A stretch of DNA of 40,540 nt, taken from Asaia bogorensis. Lineage in GTDB: Bacteria; Pseudomonadota; Alphaproteobacteria; Acetobacterales; Acetobacteraceae. Below, in pieces: positions 9,630 through 17,125 of this stretch. Where the stretch lies: the NCBI GenBank assembly GCA_945897825.1, contig CAMDGX010000038.1, forward strand, positions 1-40,540. Reading direction: 5' to 3'. The translations under genes and the position numbers were made by a program. Every line of letters starts with the position of its first letter. The stretch's first letter is position 1. The notes beneath the pieces were generated by a model, which had not been told where the DNA came from, did no database searches, and saw only the letters and a list, made by a program, of their open reading frames with translations.

Positions 9630-9833
9630 ATGGCTATCGGGACTGTGAAGTGGTTCAATACCACGAAGGGCTTTGGATTCATCATGCCGCAGGACGGGGG
9701 TAAGGACGTGTTCGTCCATATCACCGCCGTGCAGGCGGCCGGGCTACGCGGATTGGACGAGGGCCAGAAGGTCAGCTACGAGGTGGCCATGGAGCGGGGC
9801 AAGGCCGCGGCCACCAACCTCAAGCTGGCCTGA
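9630..9833 (+). CDS. cold-shock protein, CspA family (copy 1)
   Basis: This is a 67-residue single cold-shock domain that binds single-stranded RNA and DNA and melts mRNA structure. RNP1 is KGFGFI (13-18) and RNP2 is VFVHI (27-31). It differs from the second copy 300 bases downstream at only five positions (11, 40, 43, 44 and 51), all mild changes, so the pair is a recent or conserved duplication. CGGAG lies upstream of the ATG and a hairpin directly before that. Cold induction cannot be read from the sequence, because some CspA-family genes are constitutive. Confidence 0.95.
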   Translation: MAIGTVKWFNTTKGFGFIMPQDGGKDVFVHITAVQAAGLRGLDEGQKVSYEVAMERGKAAATNLKLA

Positions 9834-9839
9834 AGCGCC

Positions 9840-9870
9840 GGCCGGCCGCCCGCTTCGGCAGCGACCGGCC
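9840..9870 (+). terminator. possible GC-rich stem after the first cold-shock gene
   Basis: GGCCGG (9840-9845) can pair with CCGGCC (9865-9870) just past the stop codon, with a T-containing stretch (TTCGTTTG) about ten bases on. There is no true T-run, so termination is uncertain. The gap from here to 10085 shows no gene. Confidence 0.3.
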
Positions 9871-10085
9871 ATCTGCTTCGTTTGTCCGTGATCGCACGTG
9901 GTTCCACCATCGTACGCGCGGCCAGAGGTGGAATGCTCACCCGGTGCCTTCGTGGCATCGGGCGCGTTCTGGCACGGCAACGTCCGATCGACCATCGGCA
10001 GCCCCTGCAGACCATCCGCGTCGCCCGTCGGCCTGGACCGTACGGTGACGTCCCGCAACCCTCAACCAACGCAACACCAGCAGTT

Positions 10086-10110
10086 GCGCCACATGCACAA
10101 GCATGGGCGT
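10086..10110 (+). promoter_or_regulatory. hairpin in the leader of the second cold-shock gene
   Basis: CATGC (10092-10096) pairs with GCATG (10101-10105) around ACAA. The stem extends with GCGCC (10086-10090) against GGCGT (10106-10110), leaving one bulged A. It ends 25 bases before the ATG and just upstream of the ribosome binding site CAGGAG. The position mirrors the hairpin of the first copy although the sequences differ. Confidence 0.4.
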
Positions 10111-10135
10111 GCGCCTGAACGCAGGAGTCTATTCC

Positions 10136-10339
10136 ATGGCTATCGGCACCGTGAAGTGGTTCAACGCCACGAAGGGCTTTGGATTCATCATGCCGCAGGA
10201 CGGGGGCAAGGACGTCTTCGTGCACATCACCGCCGTGCAGGCAGCGGGGCTGAAGGGCCTGAACGACGGCCAGAAGGTCAGCTACGACGTGGCGATGGAG
10301 CGTGGCAAGGCCGCGGCTACCAACCTCAAGCTCGCCTGA
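10136..10339 (+). CDS. cold-shock protein, CspA family (copy 2)
   Basis: This is a 67-residue cold-shock domain, 62 of 67 identical to copy 1, with the same RNP1 (KGFGFI) and RNP2 (VFVHI). The frame can be extended upstream to 10103, but ATG 10136 matches copy 1 and has CAGGAG at the right spacing. It is followed by a strong terminator at 10376. The 302-base spacer between the two copies is long enough for its own promoter and leader, so the genes are probably transcribed separately. Confidence 0.95.
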   Translation: MAIGTVKWFNATKGFGFIMPQDGGKDVFVHITAVQAAGLKGLNDGQKVSYDVAMERGKAAATNLKLA

Positions 10340-10375
10340 TACCATTGCGGACCTGATCTTTCGGGTTTGCGGAAC

Positions 10376-10409
10376 GGGGCCGTCGCGGTATGCCGCGACG
10401 GCCCCTTTT
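10376..10409 (+). terminator. terminator after the second cold-shock gene
   Basis: GGGGCCGTCGCGG (10376-10388) pairs perfectly with CCGCGACGGCCCC (10393-10405) around TATG and is followed by TTTT. It lies only 16 bases before the start of the next gene. Confidence 0.92.
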
Positions 10410-10425
10410 CATTGGGAGATCGCCG

Positions 10426-11379
10426 ATGTTCTCGCTGGCCGAGCTGGGTGAGGCACAGGACATCGTCCATGCCGCCTTCCCGCCCACGCCCTCCTATGCC
10501 TGGCCACTGCTGGCCGCGCGGGCGGGGTGCGAGGTGTGGGTGAAGCATGAGAACCACACGCCGACCGGTGCTTTCAAGGTGCGGGGCGGGCTGACCTATT
10601 TCGACCGGCTGCGGCGCAGCGGGGCTGCGGTGCGCGGCGTGGTTTCCGCCACGCGCGGCAATCACGGGCAGTCCCTGGCCTATGCGGGAGCACGCGCGGT
10701 GGTGCCGGTGACGATCGTGGTGCCGCAAGGCAACAGCACCGAGAAGAACGCGGCGATGCGTGCCTTCGGGGCCCGGTTGATCGAGCATGGCGCGGATTTC
10801 GACGAGGCGCGCGGGCATGCCAAGGCCCTGGCGGAGCAGGAGGGACTGCGCTTCGCGCCGAGCTTCCATGCCGACCTGGTGGTTGGGGTGGCGACCTGGG
10901 CGCTCGAGTTGTTCCGCGCGGCGCCGCCGCTGGATGTGCTGTATGTGCCGATCGGGCTCGGCTCCGGCATTTGCGGGGCGATCCGCACGCGCGACCTGCT
11001 GGGACTTCCGACCGAGATCGTCGGCGTGCAGAGCACCGGCGCGCCGGCCTATGCGCTGTCCTTCGCGGCGGGGCATGTGGTGGAGACCCACCGGGCCGAC
11101 ACGAAGGCGGATGGCATGGCAACGCGCCAACCCGATGCCGAGGCGCTGGCGATCATCCGGGCCGGCGCGGCGCGGGTGGTGACGGTGAGCGACGACGAGG
11201 TTGCGGCCGCGATCCGGGCCTACTGGACCGATACGCACAACCTGGCCGAGGGCGCCGGGGCGGCGCCGCTGGCGGCCTTGTTGCAGGAGCACAGTCGCTG
11301 GGCCGGAAAGCGGGCGGGCGTCGTGCTGTGCGGCGGCAACATCGACTTGGCGCTGTTCCGCGACTGGGTGATGGGGTAA
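10426..11379 (+). CDS. threonine/serine dehydratase-like PLP enzyme
   Basis: This 317-residue fold-type II PLP enzyme probably deaminates threonine or serine to the 2-oxo acid plus ammonia. The PLP lysine is K51 in TGAFKVRGG. ATRGNHGQSLAYAGA is the asparagine/glycine cofactor block, GLGSGICGA the phosphate-binding loop, and CGGNID closes the site near the end. There is no C-terminal ACT domain, so it looks like the short catabolic or ectoine-linked type (TdcB/EutB-like) rather than allosteric IlvA. The exact substrate is unsure. GGGAG precedes ATG 10426; an upstream in-frame ATG at 10390 lies inside the terminator hairpin and is rejected. No promoter fits between that terminator and the start. 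Confidence 0.85.
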   Translation: MFSLAELGEAQDIVHAAFPPTPSYAWPLLAARAGCEVWVKHENHTPTGAFKVRGGLTYFDRLRRSGAAVRGVVSATRGNHGQSLAYAGARAVVPVTIVVPQGNSTEKNAAMRAFGARLIEHGADFDEARGHAKALAEQEGLRFAPSFHADLVVGVATWALELFRAAPPLDVLYVPIGLGSGICGAIRTRDLLGLPTEIVGVQSTGAPAYALSFAAGHVVETHRADTKADGMATRQPDAEALAIIRAGAARVVTVSDDEVAAAIRAYWTDTHNLAEGAGAAPLAALLQEHSRWAGKRAGVVLCGGNIDLALFRDWVMG

Positions 11380-11451
11380 CCGCACACGGTTGAAGGTCAC
11401 GAAGGCGGGAAGCGTCTGGCATTCGCCGGCGCACCCCGGCACAGTGGGCCC

Positions 11452-12114
11452 ATGTCGCGACGCAGCGTCGAGATCACGCCGGAATTGCTGGTGCGGGCCT
11501 ATCGCGCGGGGTTCTTCCCGATGGCGGAGGCGCGCGACGCGGACAGGCTCTACTGGCTGGACCCGGAACTGCGCGGGGTGTTGCCGCTGGATGGGTTCCA
11601 CCTGCCGCGGCGGCTGCGGCGCACGGTCGAAGCCGGAGATTTCAGCGTCACGGCCGACCAGGATTTCGCCGGGGTGATCGCGGGATGCGCGGAGCCGGCG
11701 CCGGGGCGGGAGGATACCTGGATCAATCCGCAGATCGAGCAGCTGTTCACCGAGCTGCACCGGCGCGGCGTGGCGCATTCGGTCGAGAGCTGGCAGGGCG
11801 GGCAGCTGGTGGGTGGGTTGTACGGGGTGGCGCTCGGCGGCGCGTTCTTCGGTGAGAGCATGTTCAGCCGGGCGACCGACGCGTCCAAGGTCGCGCTGGT
11901 GCACTTGGTGGCGCGGCTGCGGCTGGGCGGGTTCACGCTGCTGGACACGCAGTTCGTGACGAGCCACCTGACGCGGTTCGGGACTGTGGAGATTCCGCGC
12001 GACCGCTACAAGCGGATGCTCGCGGCAGCGCTGGAGGTGCCGGCACGATTCCTGGCCGCGCCCGTGCCGGAGGATCTGGCCCGCGAGATCCGGGCGATCG
12101 GCAAGGAGGCGTGA
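11452..12114 (+). CDS. aat: leucyl/phenylalanyl-tRNA-protein transferase
   Basis: This 220-residue enzyme transfers leucine or phenylalanine from tRNA to proteins with N-terminal arginine or lysine, marking them for ClpS/ClpAP degradation (N-end rule). Family blocks are [10 protein letters not shown] and [20 protein letters not shown] near the start. [32 protein letters not shown] and [15 protein letters not shown] follow further on. Length is normal. The last base of its stop codon is the first base of the next gene's ATG, so the two are probably co-transcribed. clpS and clpA are not in the window. Confidence 0.95.
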   Translation: MSRRSVEITPELLVRAYRAGFFPMAEARDADRLYWLDPELRGVLPLDGFHLPRRLRRTVEAGDFSVTADQDFAGVIAGCAEPAPGREDTWINPQIEQLFTELHRRGVAHSVESWQGGQLVGGLYGVALGGAFFGESMFSRATDASKVALVHLVARLRLGGFTLLDTQFVTSHLTRFGTVEIPRDRYKRMLAAALEVPARFLAAPVPEDLAREIRAIGKEA

Positions 12115-12734
12115 TGCGGTATCCTGGGCTTGGTGCAATCGGCATGGCGCTCGTGTCGAGCGGGGCTGCGCTGGCGCAGGAGCGTCCACAGGTGGCGCCG
12201 ACACGCGACGTGCTCGTGACCTACCGCGCCACCGCACCCGCACCCGCCCAGGCCGGTCGTCCGGCACCGCCGGCGCAATCCCTTCGCGTGGCGACCACCC
12301 AGGGGGGGCGGCTGATGCGGATCGAGGGCATGGGGGCGGGCGGCGCCTATGTGATCGTGGACCGCACCACGCAGCGCATGGTGATGGTGATGCCGCAGGA
12401 CCGGCGCTACATGGAGATGCCGGCCAACGATGCATTCGCCCGCGGCTTCGTGCTGAACGACGCGATGACCTTCGTGAAACGCGGCGACGAGACGGTGGCC
12501 GGGCTGCGATGCACGGTGTGGGAGGTGACGTCCCGCGAGGGGGCGGGGACCGCCTGTGTCACCGGCGACGGTGTGTTGCTGCGCGGCCGGGGCAATGACG
12601 GCAAGGGCGGGATCGAGGCGACGGCCGTGAAGTATGGGGCGCAGCCGGCGGCGCTGTTCAAGCCGCCGGCGAATTTCTCGAAGGTCGAGATGCCGGCCGG
12701 CGTCGCACCGGGCACCCGGCCGCCGGGACGCTGA
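12114..12734 (+). CDS. secreted protein of unknown function (DUF4412-like)
   Basis: This is a 206-residue protein with a signal peptide at residues 1-22 (cleavage probably after ALA in SSGAALAQE), so it is likely periplasmic. After a proline/alanine-rich linker comes a beta-rich domain with GGAYVIVDRTTQRMVMVMP and the later GLRCTVWEVTS. That pattern resembles the DUF4412 family of proteins that read out a film-like substrate, but the match is from memory and the function is unknown. AAGGAGG at 12103-12109 sets the ATG at 12114; the GTG at 12111 is too close. It forms a one-base overlap with aat. Confidence 0.7.
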   Translation: MRYPGLGAIGMALVSSGAALAQERPQVAPTRDVLVTYRATAPAPAQAGRPAPPAQSLRVATTQGGRLMRIEGMGAGGAYVIVDRTTQRMVMVMPQDRRYMEMPANDAFARGFVLNDAMTFVKRGDETVAGLRCTVWEVTSREGAGTACVTGDGVLLRGRGNDGKGGIEATAVKYGAQPAALFKPPANFSKVEMPAGVAPGTRPPGR

Positions 12735-12842
12735 CGACACGCCGCTTCATCCCCGCATCCCCGCCTTCGCCGTGTCACGCCGGGCGCACCCGCGAGTCGT
12801 GATGCCAGAGCCTGTGGTGGATGGAATGCGGAGTGCGACGTG

Positions 12843-13667
12843 ATGCCCTGGACCGACCATGCCGGACGGTTCTCGCTGCTGAAGGCGGCGGTGTTTGCCT
12901 TCACGCTGTATCCGGCCGCCTGGTTAGTGCTGCGCTGGGGCATGGCCGACCTTGGGCCACGGCCACTGACCGAGGCGATCCATCGCAGCGGGGACTGGGC
13001 GGTGCGGTTCCTGGTGTTCGCCCTGGCGGTGACGCCGGCCCGCGCATTGCTGGACTGGTCGCGGGTGATGCTGGTGCGGCGGATGCTCGGGGTGGCGGCG
13101 GCGCTGTATGCGGGGTTGCATCTGGTGCTGTACGTCGCGGACCAGAAGTGGAACCTGTGGACGGTCGCCACGGAGATCGCGCTGCGGTTCTACCTGACGG
13201 TCGGGTTCGTGGTGGTGGTGGGGCTGGCGGTGCTGGCCTGGACGTCGACGGATGGGTGGCAGAGGCGGCTGCGGCAGCGCTGGAAGGCGCTGCATCGCTG
13301 GGCCTATCCGCTGACCGGGCTGGCGCTGTTCCACTACGCGCTGCAGGCGAAGATCAATGCGAGCGACGCGATGTTCTGGTTCGGGCTGTTCGTCTGGCTG
13401 ATGCTGTGGCGGGCGTTGCCGCGGGCGCGGCAGGGACGGCTTGGCGTGCTGGCAGCGCTGGCGCCCACGGCGGCGCTGGCCACCGCGGCGACCGAGGTGG
13501 CCTGGTATGGCCTGGCCACCAAGATACCGGCGGGGCGCGTGCTGCAGGCGAACCTGGGGTTCGACCCGTGGGGGCGGCCGGCCGCGCAGGTGTTGCTGCT
13601 GGGCCTGGCCGTTGTGGGGCTGGTGGCGATGCGGCGCGTGCGCCGGGCGCGGCCCGCGGTTACCTGA
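12843..13667 (+). CDS. msrQ: MsrQ-like haem-binding membrane protein (ferric reductase-like domain)
   Basis: This 274-residue multi-pass inner-membrane protein has about six helices in the ferric-reductase-like region and likely haem ligands H93 (GLHLVLY), H151 (KALHRWAYP) and H164 (LFHYALQ). These positions agree with the known MsrQ pattern. MsrQ passes quinone-derived electrons to the periplasmic methionine sulfoxide reductase MsrP. No msrP is adjacent, so the partner is unknown. The protein is longer than E. coli MsrQ by a C-terminal extension with extra hydrophobic helices (about 180-262). GTG 12840 is an alternative start; GGAG lies at 12830. Its 3' end overlaps the convergent bcp gene by 8 bases. 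Confidence 0.8.
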   Translation: MPWTDHAGRFSLLKAAVFAFTLYPAAWLVLRWGMADLGPRPLTEAIHRSGDWAVRFLVFALAVTPARALLDWSRVMLVRRMLGVAAALYAGLHLVLYVADQKWNLWTVATEIALRFYLTVGFVVVVGLAVLAWTSTDGWQRRLRQRWKALHRWAYPLTGLALFHYALQAKINASDAMFWFGLFVWLMLWRALPRARQGRLGVLAALAPTAALATAATEVAWYGLATKIPAGRVLQANLGFDPWGRPAAQVLLLGLAVVGLVAMRRVRRARPAVT

Positions 13668-14121
13668 GGGCGGCGGCCGCCGCCATGACCTCGGCGGCAT
13701 GGCCGTCGACCTTCACCTTCCGCCACGCGCGGGCGACGGTGCCGCTGGCGTCGACGAGGAAGGTGGAGCGTTCGATGCCCATGTATTTCTTGCCGTACAT
13801 CGACTTCTCGACCCAGACGCCATAGGCGGTCGCGACCGCGTTGTCAGGGTCGGAGGCGAGCGGGAAGGTGAGGTTGTACTTCTTCGCGAATTTCTCGATC
13901 GGCGGCATCGCGTCGGGCGAGACGCCGATCACCGCGATGCCCTTGAACTGCGGCAGGGCTTCCTCGAAGCCGCAGGCCTCCTTGGTGCAGCCGGGCGTGT
14001 CGGCCTTCGGATAGAAATACAGCACGAAGGGCTTTCCGGCCTGCCCGGCCAGGCTCACCGTGCGGCCGGCGCTGGCCGCCATCGAGAAGTCGGGTGCCTT
14101 GTCCCCTTCGTTCACGCTCAT
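13660..14121 (-). CDS. bcp: thioredoxin-dependent peroxiredoxin Bcp/PrxQ
   Basis: This 153-residue atypical two-cysteine peroxiredoxin reduces hydrogen peroxide and organic hydroperoxides with thioredoxin. The peroxidatic cysteine is C45 in DTPGCTKEAC and the resolving cysteine is C50, the close spacing typical of the Bcp subgroup. Length is normal. Its ATG overlaps the glnE stop by four bases (ATGA read on the minus strand), so it is the distal gene of a glnE-bcp unit. Its 3' end overlaps the msrQ-like gene by 8 bases. Both are linked to oxidant defence, though the overlap itself need not mean regulation. Confidence 0.95.
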   Translation of the reverse strand: MSVNEGDKAPDFSMAASAGRTVSLAGQAGKPFVLYFYPKADTPGCTKEACGFEEALPQFKGIAVIGVSPDAMPPIEKFAKKYNLTFPLASDPDNAVATAYGVWVEKSMYGKKYMGIERSTFLVDASGTVARAWRKVKVDGHAAEVMAAAAALR

Positions 14122-17108
14122 CCGTCGATCTCCCCGACATGGCGCGCGAACACCGCGCGCACCTGTTCCGCCAACGAGGCGAAGGTGGCATGCAATTGCG
14201 CGACGTCAACCGCCGCGGCACCGGCGGCGTTGGCGGCGCGCAGCAGGGCGGCGGTGGCGGCCTCCGACAGTTTCTCGGCAGGCTGGCGGCCATAGGTGAT
14301 GCGCAGCATGCCCTGGACGGTGCGCCAGAGGCGGTCGGCGCGGATGAGCAGGTCGGCCTCCTCCGCGAACAGCACGCCCTCGTCACGCAGCCGGGCGAGC
14401 GCCTCGCGGGTGGTGGGGGTAGATGGCACCGACCCGGCATGGGCGAGCTGGAGCACCTGGGCGATGAACTCGACCTCGATCTGTCCGCCGCGGCGCAGCT
14501 TGACGTCCCAGGGGCCGGAGGGCGGCAGGTCGCGCAGCAGGCGCGCGCGCATCGCCGTCGCATCGGCGCGAATCCTGGCCGGGTCGCCGGCGCCGGCGAT
14601 CGCGGCCTGGATCGCCGCATCGACGCGCGCGCGCAGGCGGGGTGGGCCGGCGATGACACGGGCGCGGGTGAGCGCCATCCGCTCCCAGGTCCAGGCCCCG
14701 CCCTCGGATGCCCCAGCGGGGCCGTGGTAGCGCTCGAAGGCGGCAAGGGAAACGGCCACAGGGCCCTTGTTCCCGGACGGACGCAGGCGCATGTCGACGG
14801 CATACATCGGCCCCTCGGCATCCGGCGCGGTGACCGCGGCGACGTAGGAGTGCACGGCGCGGATGAACCACTGGCTGGCGGCAAGCGGGCGGGCCGGAGG
14901 GCGGGCGGTGCTCTGCGAGACGGATTCGGGATGGTCGTAGACCAGCATGAGATCGAGGTCGGAGCCGGCCATCATCTCCCGCCCGCCGGCCTTGCCCATG
15001 ACGACGAGGACCATGCTGCCGCCGCGCACACGCCCGAAGCGGCGGGCGAAATCGTCGAGCACCAAAGGCAGCAGGGCGGCGAGCGCGGCCTCGGCGAGGG
15101 CGGAGCGCAGCAGCCCGGCGGAGTCGGCGTCCAGCCGCCCCTCCATGGTGGCGACGGCGAGGGAGAACTCCTCCTCGCGGACGGTTGCGCGAATGATCGA
15201 GATCGCATCCTCCAGCACCCGCGCGTCGCTCAGGCGCAGGCGCAGCATCCGCGCGTAATCAGGGCTCGGGGCGGGGTCGAGCAGGCCTTCCAGTGCGCCT
15301 GGGGTGCGGGCGAGGTAGTCGGCCAGCACCGGGGCGGCCCCAAGTACACCCGCGATACGTTCCAGCAGCACGGGGTTGCGCTGGAACAGCGACAGAAGCT
15401 GCACCCCGGCGGGGAGGCGGGCGAGAAAACTGTCCCAGCGGGCGAAGGCGGCATCGGGCTGGGCCTGGCGCGCCAGGGCGGCCAACACGCTGGGCAGGAC
15501 CTGGTCCATCAGCTCCTGGGCGCGCGGCGAGCGCAGGGCGCGCAGCCGGCCGGATTTCCACGCCCGCACCGCGGCGACGATGCGCTCGACCTCCTTGAAG
15601 CCGAGGCCGGACAGGCTGGCGACGGTTTCGGGCGCGGCCTCGCCCACGCCGCGGAAATCGAGCACCAGGCCCGCGGCGGCGGGAGCGATCTCGGGGATCT
15701 GCTCGAACACCGCGCCATAGGCGCTGCGCACGCGGTCCATGTGGCGCAGCAGGGTGGCGGCGAAGGCGGCGGCGGAGTCGTAGCCCATGAAGATGGCGAA
15801 CGCCTCCATTTGCTCCGGGCGTTCGGGCAGGGAGTGCGTCTGGCGATCCTGGACCATCTGCAACCGGTGCTCGACGCGGCGCAGGAAGCGATAGGCCGCC
15901 GCCAGTTCGCCGGCGGCGCGGCGGGGCACGTGGCCGGCGCGGACCAGCAGGCGGAGCGCATCCATGGTGCGCAGCACGCGCAGGGTGGGGTCGCGCCCGC
16001 CCCAGACGAGCTGGAGCGATTGGGCGAGGAACTCGATCTCGCGGATGCCGCCATGGCCGAGCTTGACGTTGTGGCCCAGCAGGCGGGCCACCGGATCGGC
16101 CTCGCCGTTGTCGCGGTTGCCCTTGTGCTCGTCGATGCGCCGCTTCATGGCGTGGATGTCGGCGACGGCCGCGAAGTCGAGATGGCGGCGCCAGACGAAG
16201 GGACGGATGGCGTCGAGGAAGGCGTGGCCGAGGGCGAGATCGCCGGCCACGGGCCGCGCCTTGAGCATGGCGGCGCGCTCCCAGTTCTGGCCCATGCTTT
16301 CGTAGTAGGCGATGGCGGCGGGCAGGGCGATGCAGGAGGGGGTGGCGGCCGGGTCTGGGCGCAGGCGCAGGTCGGTGCGGAACACATAGCCGTCGGAATC
16401 GCGTGCTTCCATGAGCGTCACGAGTCCGCGCGCCATCCGGGTGTAGAATGCAACCGGCGCGTCATCGTGATAGACTCCCGCGCCCGGGTCATGGATCAGG
16501 ATGACGTCGACATCGCTGGAATAGTTCAATTCGCGGGCGCCCAGCTTGCCCATGCCCAGCACGGTGAAGCCGCTGGCCTGGGCCGGATTCGCGCGGTCCG
16601 GCAGGGACAGCTCGCCCGCGTCGTGCGCGGCGCGGAGCAGGTGCGCGACCGACAGGGACAACCCGGCCTCCGCGAGGTCGGACAGCGCCGCCGTAACGCG
16701 GTCGAGCGGCCACAGCCCGCCGATGTCGGCCATGGCAACCACCAGGGCCACGGCCCGCTTGGCCGCGCGCAGCCTGGCGGCGAGCTGGGGGCGCGGCAGG
16801 GTGGGAGCGATGCCAGCCAGCCCGGCCATCACGCCGGCCACCGCGGCATCGGGCCCGTCCTTCACCGCCTGGCGCAGCGTTGCGGCATCACGGATGACGA
16901 GGTCGGCAAGAAAGGGAGCGTTGCCGCCGAGCGCCATCAGCAGGGCGCGCATCCCGGGGTCGCGGGCCAGGCGGGCCTCCGCCCGGCCGAGCTCGGCGAA
17001 GCGCTCGACGAGGCGTTCGCCCGCGGCAGGGTCGGCCGGCCGCGGCCAACTGCCAGACAGCAGGGCGGAGCCGGAGGGCGCGGGCGGGGCTGCGGCGGAT
17101 GTCGGCAT
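14118..17108 (-). CDS. glnE: bifunctional glutamine synthetase adenylyltransferase/deadenylylase
   Basis: This 996-residue enzyme adenylylates and deadenylylates glutamine synthetase under control of PII, tuning nitrogen assimilation. Two nucleotidyltransferase domains are visible: GMGKLGARELNYSSDVDVI at about 185-203 (deadenylylase half), and later GKAGGREMMAGSDLDLMLVYD (adenylylase half). DMRLRPSGNKGPV lies in the second. Length is typical. The frame stays open to 17345, but that part is low-complexity and lies inside the divergent gene; ATG 17108 is chosen without a good ribosome binding site. The start is 17 bases from that of the AsmA-like gene. bcp is coupled downstream. Confidence 0.95.
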   Translation of the reverse strand: MPTSAAAPPAPSGSALLSGSWPRPADPAAGERLVERFAELGRAEARLARDPGMRALLMALGGNAPFLADLVIRDAATLRQAVKDGPDAAVAGVMAGLAGIAPTLPRPQLAARLRAAKRAVALVVAMADIGGLWPLDRVTAALSDLAEAGLSLSVAHLLRAAHDAGELSLPDRANPAQASGFTVLGMGKLGARELNYSSDVDVILIHDPGAGVYHDDAPVAFYTRMARGLVTLMEARDSDGYVFRTDLRLRPDPAATPSCIALPAAIAYYESMGQNWERAAMLKARPVAGDLALGHAFLDAIRPFVWRRHLDFAAVADIHAMKRRIDEHKGNRDNGEADPVARLLGHNVKLGHGGIREIEFLAQSLQLVWGGRDPTLRVLRTMDALRLLVRAGHVPRRAAGELAAAYRFLRRVEHRLQMVQDRQTHSLPERPEQMEAFAIFMGYDSAAAFAATLLRHMDRVRSAYGAVFEQIPEIAPAAAGLVLDFRGVGEAAPETVASLSGLGFKEVERIVAAVRAWKSGRLRALRSPRAQELMDQVLPSVLAALARQAQPDAAFARWDSFLARLPAGVQLLSLFQRNPVLLERIAGVLGAAPVLADYLARTPGALEGLLDPAPSPDYARMLRLRLSDARVLEDAISIIRATVREEEFSLAVATMEGRLDADSAGLLRSALAEAALAALLPLVLDDFARRFGRVRGGSMVLVVMGKAGGREMMAGSDLDLMLVYDHPESVSQSTARPPARPLAASQWFIRAVHSYVAAVTAPDAEGPMYAVDMRLRPSGNKGPVAVSLAAFERYHGPAGASEGGAWTWERMALTRARVIAGPPRLRARVDAAIQAAIAGAGDPARIRADATAMRARLLRDLPPSGPWDVKLRRGGQIEVEFIAQVLQLAHAGSVPSTPTTREALARLRDEGVLFAEEADLLIRADRLWRTVQGMLRITYGRQPAEKLSEAATAALLRAANAAGAAAVDVAQLHATFASLAEQVRAVFARHVGEIDG

Positions 17109-17125
17109 GGGGGGGAAGGCTGGCC

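Noticed and set aside
9882..10118. Small frames between the two cold-shock genes
   Set aside because: No ribosome binding site and composition like random GC-rich DNA; they run into the leader hairpin.
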